DNA of 5,109 nucleotides from Evtepia sp. (GCA_029256465.1 JAQSXW010000085.1:1-5109); one strand, 5' to 3'. Positions 1 through 5,072 are shown, counted from the stretch's first letter. Program-made: numbers and translations. Notes: generated by a model not told the origin, from the letters alone.

Positions 1-2
1 CC

Positions 3-26
3 CATATTAAAATACTACCGGTTTGA
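3..26 (+). other. Possible 3' tail of an upstream coding sequence
   Basis: One forward frame reads HIKILPV followed by a TGA at 24-26, four bases before the terminator hairpin arm, which is where the end of an upstream gene would be expected. Another forward frame stops at 8-10. Seven residues are too few to identify anything, and the upstream gene could equally lie on the other strand, so this only marks where an upstream CDS may end. Confidence 0.2.
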
Positions 27-29
27 TGA

Positions 30-81
30 AAAAAAGCACCGTCCCTTGCAGGCACATTCCCTGCAAGGACGGTGCTTTTTT
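30..81. terminator. Strong intrinsic terminator, probably bidirectional
   Basis: A long inverted repeat: the left arm at 30-52 (six A, then GCACCGTCC...TTGCAGG) pairs with the right arm at 60-81 over 22 bp, with a single bulged C on the left arm and a 7-nt loop (53-59). The right arm ends in six T and the left arm starts with six A, so both strands present a GC-rich stem followed by a U-run. It separates whatever lies upstream from the promoter at 119-147. Confidence 0.9.
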
Positions 82-118
82 GTATGATACTAGGAAAACT
101 GAGAAGAATAGGAAAGGA

Positions 119-147
119 TAGACATTTTTTTCTTCCTGTGCTACAAT
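119..147 (+). promoter_or_regulatory. Sigma-A-type promoter for the glycosyltransferase-tmk-fthC unit
   Basis: TAGACA at 119-124 (5/6 to TTGACA) and TACAAT at 142-147 (5/6 to TATAAT) are separated by exactly 17 bases, and the spacer is T-rich. Transcription would start near 154, giving a leader of about 40 nt before the TTG start at 193. It lies just downstream of the terminator at 30-81 and nothing coding intervenes, which supports it as the start of a new transcription unit. Confidence 0.7.
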
Positions 148-192
148 CAAACAGAATGTAGTGTAATATGACATAATAAGGTTGTAGATGCT

Positions 193-918
193 TTGAAGAT
201 CGACATTTTAGGTGTACAGTTTGATAATGTTACCCTGAAGGAAGCCGTAGAGGAAGGATTAACCTTTGCAGGCGGAGAAGGTTTTCACTATGTGGTAACC
301 CCAAACCCAGAAATTGTGAATCTAGCCCGCCAGGACGCAGCATACCGGGAAATCCTGAACAAGGCATCCTTAGTGCTCCCTGATGGAATTGGCGTAGTCC
401 ATGCGGGAAAGATTTTGGGAACGCAGCTGAAGGAGCGCGTGCCAGGAATTGATTTTGCTACTGGGATACTTCCGCAGCTCGTGAAAGAGGGCAGGCGCCT
501 TTATTTGTTGGGAGCAAAGCCAGGTGTGGCGCAAAAAGCAGCGGAACAACTGAAGCAGCAGTATCCTGGGCTCCTCATCTGTGGAACGGGAGATGGATAC
601 TTTACGGATAATGAACTTGTGACCGAGCAGCTGCGCGAGGCAAATGCCGACGTGGTTTTTGTCTGTTTGGGGGCGCCCAAGCAAGAGCGATGGATGGCAC
701 AGTATGGTCCAAGTAGCGGTGCCAAGCTAATGGTAGGACTGGGCGGAGTGCTTGATGTTTTTAGTGGAGAGGTAAAGCGTGCACCGGAGCTTTGGCAAAA
801 GTTCGGACTAGAATGGTTCTATCGCCTCCTGCATCAACCCGCCAGAATTGGGCGAATGGCCAAGCTACCCCTCTTTTTGGTCACAGCATGGAAAGCTCGG
901 CAAAAGGAGAAGGTTTGA
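193..918 (+). CDS. WecB/TagA/CpsF-family glycosyltransferase (GT26)
   Basis: A 241-residue enzyme that by family transfers an N-acetyl-hexosamine-type sugar (ManNAc in TagA/WecG) onto an undecaprenyl-diphosphate-linked acceptor at the inner membrane face, an early step in wall teichoic acid or other surface-glycan synthesis. Visible family features are the N-terminal ILGVQFDNVT block, TPNPEIV at 36-42, LPDGIGVV at 62-69, CLGAPKQERWM at 158-168, and a C-terminal run from GGVLDVFSGEVKRAP to GLEWFYRLLHQPARIGR (184-221). Thr36 and Asp64 match the catalytic Thr and Asp of characterised TagA. The start is TTG: an in-frame stop lies at 169-171, there is no in-frame ATG or GTG in between, and the family N-terminus begins exactly here. 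The ribosome site is weak (AAGG at 178-181, 11 nt away). The stop overlaps the tmk start. The sugar and acceptor cannot be told from sequence, and no other glycan genes are in the window. Confidence 0.93.
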   Translation: MKIDILGVQFDNVTLKEAVEEGLTFAGGEGFHYVVTPNPEIVNLARQDAAYREILNKASLVLPDGIGVVHAGKILGTQLKERVPGIDFATGILPQLVKEGRRLYLLGAKPGVAQKAAEQLKQQYPGLLICGTGDGYFTDNELVTEQLREANADVVFVCLGAPKQERWMAQYGPSSGAKLMVGLGGVLDVFSGEVKRAPELWQKFGLEWFYRLLHQPARIGRMAKLPLFLVTAWKARQKEKV

Positions 919-1598
919 TGGAGCAGAAAAAGGGAACACTGATTGTGTTTGAGGGAACCGATGGTTCTGGAAAGTCAACGCAGTTTTCAAAGCTTTGCAA
1001 AAGGCTGGAGGAAGAAAATCGCACCTTTCGCCGTCTGGTGTTTCCTCAATATGAAGAGGAGTCCTCTACACTGATCCGCATGTACCTCCGGGGGGAGTTT
1101 GGACTAAGTCCCTCCGATGTCAATCCTTACGCAGCCTCTGCATTTTATGCTGTGGATCGCTATGCCTCCTTTAAGAAGGTCTGGGAATCAGACTACTGTG
1201 GTGGTGGTCTGATGTTAGCGGATCGATATACGACCTCCAATGCAGTACATCAGGCAGCGAAACTGCAGGGGACTAAGCGAAGTGAGTATGTTCGCTGGTT
1301 GTTTGAGTTTGAATATGAGCGCATGGCGCTCCCGTCACCGGATCTGGTGCTCTATTTGGATCTCGCAACGGATAAGTCTGTAGAACTCATTGAAAGGCGG
1401 CAAGCCGAAAGCGGTAACCGTGTTGATATTCACGAAGCGGATCGTGACTATTTAACCCATTGCCGCCAGGCGGCACTGGAAACTGCCGCAGACTATGGCT
1501 GGCGGGTGATTTCCTGTTTGGACGAACAGGGGGAACTGCGTAGTGTGGAGGAGATCCATGCCGAGGTGTGGCAAGCCGTTTTGCCCTATTTGGAGTAA
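918..1598 (+). CDS. tmk: Thymidylate kinase (dTMP kinase), clostridial type
   Basis: A 226-residue cytoplasmic P-loop kinase that should phosphorylate dTMP to dTDP with ATP. The Walker A motif is GTDGSGKS at 13-20. Other Tmk-like landmarks are FP at 42-43, a VDRYAS segment at 79-84, ADRYTTSN at 101-108 (the DR motif at the nucleotide site), and a beta strand PDLVLYLDL at 141-149, followed by ERR at 159-161 in the lid region and DIHE at 170-173. It is slightly longer than the usual 205-215 residues. The NPYAASAFYAVDRYAS and DIHE segments are, from memory, typical of a clostridial branch annotated as dTMP kinase. I chose ATG 918 because AAGGAG at 904-909 sits 8 nt upstream and the P-loop then falls at the normal distance. 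Starting at 792 would add 42 residues overlapping the glycosyltransferase. The start overlaps the upstream stop (TGATG), suggesting translational coupling. Another deoxynucleoside monophosphate as substrate is possible. Confidence 0.9.
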   Translation: MEQKKGTLIVFEGTDGSGKSTQFSKLCKRLEEENRTFRRLVFPQYEEESSTLIRMYLRGEFGLSPSDVNPYAASAFYAVDRYASFKKVWESDYCGGGLMLADRYTTSNAVHQAAKLQGTKRSEYVRWLFEFEYERMALPSPDLVLYLDLATDKSVELIERRQAESGNRVDIHEADRDYLTHCRQAALETAADYGWRVISCLDEQGELRSVEEIHAEVWQAVLPYLE

Positions 1599-1601
1599 GT
1601 A

Positions 1602-2192
1602 ATGATGAAAAGCGAAGAAATACAGTCGGAAAAAGCGCGATTGCGCCAGCAATTGCGCAGTCGGATGAGGAATCTGAGTTTAGAAGAGAAGCAAAGGTCA
1701 GATAAGGCTCTATTTGCCGCACTCTTCTCATTGCCGGAACTGACGGAATCCAAAACCGTGTTACTCTTTTACGGAATCAAGGAAGAACCGGAAACAAGAC
1801 TTCTCATTCCAGAACTTCAAGCGAGAGGAAAGCAGGTTTATCTGCCACGCTGTTTGCCAGAACGTCAGATGGAGGCAAGGCTCATCACCAAGGATAGCGA
1901 TTTGCTCCCTGGAACTTGGAATATTCCGGAGCCGACTGATGATTGCCCTGTGCTACAAAAGGATCAACTGGATCTCATCTTAGTGCCTGCCCTTTGCTGC
2001 GATCGCGAGGGATTCCGGCTGGGTCAGGGCGGTGGCTATTATGACCGCTATCTGGAGGGCTATCATGGAGTCACGGTGTGCCTTTGTCGGAAAGCGTTCC
2101 TGCAGGAAAAGCTTCCTTGCAATGTGTTTGATCAAAAAGTGAAAATTGTTCTTATGGAAGAAGAACGGCTTGTCCTCCCAAAAGCACAGTAA
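1602..2192 (+). CDS. fthC: 5-formyltetrahydrofolate cyclo-ligase (MTHFS)
   Basis: A 196-residue cytoplasmic enzyme (YgfA/MTHFS family) that uses ATP to convert 5-formyl-THF to 5,10-methenyl-THF, returning a stored or inhibitory folate to the one-carbon pool. Evidence: a basic N-terminal helix of the type EKARLRQQLRSRM (10-22), FYGIKEEPET at 56-65, YLPRC at 80-84, a WNIPEP segment at 106-111, and the signature LVPALCCDREGFRLGQGGGYYDRYL at about 127-151, whose RLGxGGGYYDR core is the family hallmark. The length is normal (about 180-200). Two adjacent ATG codons at 1602 and 1605 are possible starts; GGAG at 1592-1595, within the end of tmk, sits 6 or 9 nt away. It lies 3 nt after tmk, so it is co-transcribed and perhaps coupled. 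Functionally it sits near dTMP synthesis through the shared folate pool. The stop codon forms the base of the terminator hairpin. Confidence 0.93.
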   Translation: MMKSEEIQSEKARLRQQLRSRMRNLSLEEKQRSDKALFAALFSLPELTESKTVLLFYGIKEEPETRLLIPELQARGKQVYLPRCLPERQMEARLITKDSDLLPGTWNIPEPTDDCPVLQKDQLDLILVPALCCDREGFRLGQGGGYYDRYLEGYHGVTVCLCRKAFLQEKLPCNVFDQKVKIVLMEEERLVLPKAQ

Positions 2193-2217
2193 AAGGCGGG
2201 GGGTACCCCGCCTTTTA
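2190..2217. terminator. Symmetric bidirectional terminator between convergent genes
   Basis: A perfect 12-bp inverted repeat, TAAAAGGCGGGG (2190-2201) and CCCCGCCTTTTA (2206-2217), encloses the 4-nt loop GGTA. Each strand reads a GC-rich stem followed by TTTT, so it can stop the glycosyltransferase-tmk-fthC transcript from the left and the minus-strand mini-gene transcript from the right. The TAA stop of fthC is part of the left arm. The T-run is short (four), but the stem is very GC-rich. Confidence 0.85.
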
Positions 2218-2254
2218 CCAGATGAAAGGACTTTTTGCTTAGGTACTGGTTGGA

Positions 2255-2410
2255 TTAGCAGCCACAGCCGCCACAAACGTTGTCACAGCCACAAACGTTG
2301 TTGCATCCGTGGTCACCATTACCACAGCAGCAGAAGATAACAATGAGGATCAGGATGATCCAGAGGCAGCTACCGCCTCCAAAACCAAAACCAAAACCGT
2401 TGTTGCACAT
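2255..2410 (-). CDS. 51-residue Gly/Cys-rich single-pass membrane mini-protein
   Basis: On the minus strand, ATG at 2410-2408 opens a 51-codon frame ending at TAA (2257-2255). The protein has three parts. An N-terminal stretch MCNNGFGFGFGGGS (1-14) is followed by a hydrophobic segment CLWIILILIVIFCCC (15-29) that should span the membrane, and then a tail with cysteines at 36, 40, 42, 46, 49 and 51, giving 11 Cys of 51 residues. The tail contains two tandem hexapeptides, CNNVCG and CDNVCG, ending GCGC. Translation signals are strong: GAGGTGA (2424-2418) lies 7 nt before the ATG. It resembles small proteins of Oscillospiraceae that databases label 'chorion class high-cysteine HCB protein 13', and more loosely the YjcZ-type small spore proteins. 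That match is from memory, and the family function is unknown to me. Its own promoter candidate is sigma-K-like. It converges on fthC and diverges from mltG. Confidence 0.8.
   Translation of the reverse strand: MCNNGFGFGFGGGSCLWIILILIVIFCCCGNGDHGCNNVCGCDNVCGGCGC
2271..2301. repeat. Two 13-bp direct repeats inside the Cys-rich gene, 18-nt period
   Basis: CCACAAACGTTGT occurs at 2271-2283 and again at 2289-2301 on the + strand, exactly 18 nt (six codons) apart. On the coding (minus) strand these encode the NVCG cores of the hexapeptides CNNVCG and CDNVCG, so the cysteine-rich tail seems to have grown by in-frame tandem duplication. Confidence 0.85.
2379..2398 (-). repeat. GGTTTT triplicate encoding the GFGFGF segment
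   Basis: On the minus strand GGTTTT occurs three times in a row followed by GG. It encodes the alternating Gly-Phe segment at residues 5-10 of the mini-protein. Four GG runs spaced by T4 could in principle form a weak two-tier G-quadruplex near the 5' end of the message, but the protein repeat alone explains it. Confidence 0.7.
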
Positions 2411-2417
2411 ATCTTTC

Positions 2418-2424
2418 TCACCTC
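2418..2424 (-). promoter_or_regulatory. Ribosome binding site of the Cys-rich mini-gene
   Basis: The minus strand reads GAGGTGA, seven consecutive bases complementary to the 3' end of 16S rRNA, ending 7 nt before the ATG at 2410. This strength and spacing is the main argument that the 51-codon frame is translated, and it fixes the start. Confidence 0.85.
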
Positions 2425-2433
2425 GTTTCAGCT

Positions 2434-2461
2434 TATTCTATGCTTGAATAAGAACTGGGGT
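2434..2461 (-). promoter_or_regulatory. Candidate sigma-K-type promoter for the Cys-rich mini-gene
   Basis: On the minus strand CATAGAATA (2442-2434) matches the sigma-K -10 consensus CATAnnnTA at all six fixed positions. An AC dinucleotide, the short sigma-K -35 core, lies 17 nt upstream at 2461-2460. No good TTGACA-like box is positioned for the overlapping TAGAAT, so a housekeeping promoter is less likely. Predicted transcription start is about 2427, giving a leader of only about 17 nt that just includes the ribosome site. The consensus is short, so a chance match is possible. Confidence 0.45.
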
Positions 2462-2517
2462 GATAAAGTACGCAAAAAAGTTGCTAAAAAATATAAGAAG
2501 AAGCAAAGGAGGTTTGT

Positions 2518-3630
2518 ATGGAGCAGGGAAAGAGAGTACAATGGCAGCAACCGGAACAAACTCCGCACCCAAACCGAAGACGTAGACAGAGGAATGGTGG
2601 AAATCTATTTTCCAATCCATGGGCCTATCTCCTGTTTATCTTTGGAGTTTCAGCGATTCTAGCCGCACTCAGTTGGACTGCAGCCAATGATGTATTGGCT
2701 CTGAACAAGATCGAACATAGTGCTGTGATTTCCGTAGGGGAGAAGGATAACTATTCCAGTGTGGTGAGTCAGCTGAAGCAGAATGATATCATCAAGTATA
2801 AACCTCTGTTTCGCTTGTTTTCTATGTTTGCAGGCGGGAAGGATAAGGTCACACCGGGAACCTATGTCCTCAACACAGATATGGACTATCACGCCATTAT
2901 CAATGGACTAAGCGCCAATTCCGATCGGCGTATGACGACATCGGTGACGATTCCGGAAGGGTTTACCACGGATCAGGTTTTTAAGCTGTTAGAGGAAAAA
3001 GGCGTTTCTACGGTCCAAAAACTGCAGGAGACAGCCGCAACCCACAACTATGCCTTTTCCTTCCTACAAGATATTCCGATGAACGACTATCATCGTGTGG
3101 AAGGATATCTTTTCCCCGACACCTACGAATTCTACATGGGTGAGGATGCTCGGTATGTCCTGAACAAAATGCTTGCCAATTTTGATGAAAAGGTAACAGA
3201 AACCATGCGTCAAAACATGAAGAGTAGCGGCTATAGTATTCGTGACATTTTAACCATTGCCTCCATGATTGAAAAGGAGACAGATGGAACAGATCGTGAG
3301 AATATTTCTTCGGTGATCCGGAATCGTTTGAAGAAGCCGACCAGTGAAACAGCAGGCAAACTCAATATTGATGCAACGATTCAGTATGTCTTGCCGGAAG
3401 GGCAGAAGGTCACCCAAGCGGATTATACTGGTGTGAACAGCCCGTATAATACGTACTTGCATAAAGGCTTGCCACCCGGTCCCATTGCAAACCCGGGCAT
3501 CGAATCGATTATCGCAGCAATGAACCCAGCAAAGACAAGCTATTATTATTATTCATTGGGCAAAGACGGGAAACATCATTTCTTTAATACCTTTGCCGAG
3601 CACAACGCATTTTTAGGGGCAAATCAATGA
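2518..3630 (+). CDS. mltG: Endolytic transglycosylase MltG (YceG family)
   Basis: A 370-residue membrane-anchored murein lytic transglycosylase that cleaves nascent peptidoglycan strands and is thought to set glycan-strand ends during wall elongation. Residues 1-33 are hydrophilic with an RRRRQR patch (20-25), followed by a transmembrane segment at about 35-56 (AYLLFIFGVSAILAALSW). With the positive side inside, the rest faces the wall. A LysM-like region precedes the catalytic YceG domain. Visible motifs are SVTIPEGFTTDQV (142-154), EGYLFPDTYEF (195-205), IASMIEKETD (247-256), DATIQY (285-290) and SPYNTYLHKGLPPGPIANPG near the C-terminus. Glu252 corresponds to the catalytic Glu (E218 in E. 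coli). The ATG has AAAGGAGG five bases upstream. The stop overlaps the U32 start by ATGA, so the two are coupled. In B. subtilis the homologue yrrL also lies next to U32 genes. The length is slightly above the E. coli protein (340). Confidence 0.95.
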   Translation: MEQGKRVQWQQPEQTPHPNRRRRQRNGGNLFSNPWAYLLFIFGVSAILAALSWTAANDVLALNKIEHSAVISVGEKDNYSSVVSQLKQNDIIKYKPLFRLFSMFAGGKDKVTPGTYVLNTDMDYHAIINGLSANSDRRMTTSVTIPEGFTTDQVFKLLEEKGVSTVQKLQETAATHNYAFSFLQDIPMNDYHRVEGYLFPDTYEFYMGEDARYVLNKMLANFDEKVTETMRQNMKSSGYSIRDILTIASMIEKETDGTDRENISSVIRNRLKKPTSETAGKLNIDATIQYVLPEGQKVTQADYTGVNSPYNTYLHKGLPPGPIANPGIESIIAAMNPAKTSYYYYSLGKDGKHHFFNTFAEHNAFLGANQ

Positions 3631-4790
3631 GAAAACTGGAACTACTAGCACCTGCCGGAGATATGGAACGGCTTAAGATGGCAATTGCCTATGGAGCAGA
3701 CGCGGTATACCTGGCGGGGGAATCCTTCGGAATGCGCTCATTTGCCGGGAATTTCGATGAAGCATCCCTCTCGGAGGCTGTGGGCTTATGCAAAGAGAGC
3801 GGAGTTTTGGTACATGTTACTTGCAATACCATGCCCCGAAACGAGGAGGTCGCTACTCTTCCCCGATGGCTGGAACTCTTAAATGGCATTGGGGTGAGCG
3901 CAGTCATTCTAGCGGATGTAGGTGTATTAGGTCTGGTGAAAAAGTACGCCCCCGCTTTGAACGTTCATGTGAGTACGCAGGCCTGTGTCGTCAATTACGA
4001 GGCTGCCTGTGCTTGGCATGATCTAGGCGCGAGTCGAGTGATTCTGGCGCGTGAGCTTAGTCTCCAGGAGATTGAAGAGATTCGCAGGAAGGTGCCAAGT
4101 GAATTAGAGCTAGAGGTATTTGCTCACGGTGCCATGTGCGTATCTTATTCCGGAAGATGTCTGCTTTCCAATTATATGACCGGACGGGATGCCAACCGTG
4201 GTGCTTGTGCGCAGCCCTGTCGCTTTGAATATGCTCTTATGGAGGAAAAACGCCCTGGGGAGTATTTTCCGGTGTTTGAGGATGAACAGGGTACTTACAT
4301 CATGAATTCTCGTGATCTTTGTATGATTGATCACATTTCCGATCTCATTCAAGTAGGGGTGAACTCCCTCAAGATTGAAGGCAGAGCGAAATCGGCCTAT
4401 TATACTGCGGTTGTCACCGGGGCATATCGCCACGGGATAGACGCCGCCCTACAGGGTGAACCTTTGGACCCAGTTTGGCGCAATGAAGTAACGAAGGTAA
4501 GTCATCGGCATTACTCAACGGGTTTCTTTTTTGGACAGCCTGGGCAGTACACGGAAAATTCTCGTTACGTACGTGACTGGCAGGTGGTTGCGATGGTGGA
4601 AAGCTGTACTCCAGAGGGGCTTGCAACCCTTTCTCTGCGCAACAAATTTCAGAAAGGTGATCTTGTTGAACTAACGTTTTCTAATGCAATTACCAAAAGC
4701 TGTGCCACCTTTATCACTTTTGCGGATTTGTCGACCTCATTCCTAACCAATCTGATAAAAAAAGTGGATTTGGGCAAGGCAGCACCTTGA
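3627..4790 (+). CDS. trhP: U32-family protein, probable tRNA uridine-34 hydroxylation factor (TrhP/YrrO type)
   Basis: A 387-residue member of the peptidase U32 family. Its TrhP/YrrO branch is known for prephenate-dependent formation of 5-hydroxyuridine at tRNA position 34, not for proteolysis. It begins with the family opening ELLAPAGDMERLKMAIAYGADAVYL (5-29). Residues 163-181 satisfy the U32 signature exactly (E-x-F-x2-G-[SA]-x-C-x4-G-x-C-x-x-S). Likely Fe-S ligands are Cys171, Cys178, Cys194 or Cys198, and Cys232. NSRDLCMID and the SLKIEGRAKSAYYTA segment are also typical. Its place after mltG mirrors yrrL-yrrM-yrrN-yrrO in B. subtilis, supporting YrrO (trhP2) orthology. ATG 3627 overlaps the mltG stop. 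The tail after RNKFQKGDLVELT (to residue 387) does not resemble the usual C-terminal barrel ending, and YrrO is longer (about 420), so the end may be diverged or cut short. Its stop codon lies in the rpsU -35 box. Use of the name 'protease' in databases is probably historical. Confidence 0.88.
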   Translation: MRKLELLAPAGDMERLKMAIAYGADAVYLAGESFGMRSFAGNFDEASLSEAVGLCKESGVLVHVTCNTMPRNEEVATLPRWLELLNGIGVSAVILADVGVLGLVKKYAPALNVHVSTQACVVNYEAACAWHDLGASRVILARELSLQEIEEIRRKVPSELELEVFAHGAMCVSYSGRCLLSNYMTGRDANRGACAQPCRFEYALMEEKRPGEYFPVFEDEQGTYIMNSRDLCMIDHISDLIQVGVNSLKIEGRAKSAYYTAVVTGAYRHGIDAALQGEPLDPVWRNEVTKVSHRHYSTGFFFGQPGQYTENSRYVRDWQVVAMVESCTPEGLATLSLRNKFQKGDLVELTFSNAITKSCATFITFADLSTSFLTNLIKKVDLGKAAP

Positions 4791-4815
4791 CAAATCAGGG
4801 ATAATTGCATATAAT
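4787..4815 (+). promoter_or_regulatory. Consensus sigma-A promoter for rpsU
   Basis: TTGACA at 4787-4792 and TATAAT at 4810-4815 are both perfect matches with an exact 17-nt spacer. The TGA stop of the U32 gene lies within the -35 box. Transcription should start near 4822, leaving a leader of about 68 nt. A promoter this strong fits a ribosomal protein gene. No terminator separates it from the U32 gene, so read-through from mltG-U32 may add to it. Confidence 0.92.
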
Positions 4816-4840
4816 ATCACTGTCAAAGCCATATTCATGG

Positions 4841-4883
4841 CCCTTTGGTGAACGAGATTCTCCTCGTCACTTCGGAGGGAGGG
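4841..4883 (+). promoter_or_regulatory. Leader hairpin that may cover the rpsU ribosome site
   Basis: In the rpsU leader, 4847-4856 pairs with 4863-4871 over nine pairs (one G-U) with a single bulged A (4852) and a 6-nt loop. CCCT at 4841-4844 could then pair with AGGG at 4876-4879 or 4880-4883, masking part of the Shine-Dalgarno. A smaller stem GCCAT/ATGGC (4828-4832 with 4837-4841) lies upstream and competes for base 4841. This would suit translational feedback, but that is inference; I do not recognise a named ribosomal-leader motif. Confidence 0.4.
4874..4883 (+). promoter_or_regulatory. Ribosome binding site fixing the rpsU start
   Basis: GGAGGGAGGG is a purine-rich Shine-Dalgarno, its GGGAGGG part ending 6 nt before ATG 4890. 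It lies inside the longer open frame starting at TTG 4845, which shows that the upstream 15 codons are leader and not protein. Confidence 0.85.
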
Positions 4884-4889
4884 AAAGTA

Positions 4890-5072
4890 ATGTCGGAAGT
4901 CCATGTAAAGGAAAACGAGTCACTGGAAAGTGCATTGAAGCGTTTTAAGCGCAGCTGTGCAAAGTCTGGTGTCCTAGCTGAAGTGCGCAAAAGAGAGCAC
5001 TATGAGAGCCCTAGCGTGAAGCGTCGCAAGAAGTCTGAGGCTGCTCGAAAGAATAAGAAAAAGTTTAGTTAA
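4890..5072 (+). CDS. rpsU: 30S ribosomal protein S21
   Basis: A 60-residue, highly basic protein of the small ribosomal subunit that sits near the 3' end of 16S rRNA and helps mRNA initiation. The sequence is textbook Firmicutes S21: [19 protein letters not shown] at the start (3-21), [17 protein letters not shown] (23-39), [19 protein letters not shown] to the end (41-59). The length is normal (57-60). I chose ATG 4890 because the S21 family begins at MSEV and a strong Shine-Dalgarno precedes it. The in-frame TTG at 4845 would add 15 residues unlike S21. It has its own consensus promoter and follows the U32 gene on the same strand. In B. subtilis rpsU is followed by yqeY; what follows here is outside the window. 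Confidence 0.97.
   Translation: MSEVHVKENESLESALKRFKRSCAKSGVLAEVRKREHYESPSVKRRKKSEAARKNKKKFS

Larger units (their letters stand above)
2411..2517. other. Divergent intergenic region between mini-gene and mltG
   Basis: These 107 bases hold the regulatory signals for two divergent genes. The sigma-K-like site faces left. For mltG I see AAAGGAGG at 2505-2512, five bases before the ATG, and a weak -10 candidate TATAAG at 2492-2497 without a convincing -35 (TACGCA at 17-nt spacing). TTGAAT at 2444-2449 has no -10 partner at normal spacing. The right half is A-rich. Confidence 0.5.

Noticed and set aside
792..917. A longer tmk starting at ATG 792 (42 extra residues)
   Set aside because: The extension overlaps the conserved C-terminus of the glycosyltransferase, has no kinase similarity, and ATG 918 has a good ribosome site at proper spacing.
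1980..2276. A 98-codon minus-strand frame over the end of fthC
   Set aside because: It crosses the bidirectional terminator and the clear fthC coding region, with no family features or ribosome site.
2146..2340. A 64-codon + strand frame over the terminator
   Set aside because: It reads through the fthC stop region and terminator hairpin out of frame and is antisense to the better-supported mini-gene.
2444..2497. A sigma-A promoter for mltG
   Set aside because: TTGAAT (2444) and TATAAG (2492) are too far apart to pair, and neither has a convincing partner at 16-18 nt.
2309..2662. A 117-codon + strand frame across the mini-gene and into mltG
   Set aside because: It runs antisense through the Cys-rich gene and out of frame in mltG, with low-complexity composition and no ribosome site at its start.
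4845..4889. N-terminal extension of S21 from TTG 4845
   Set aside because: The 15 extra residues are unlike S21 and include the Shine-Dalgarno of the true start.
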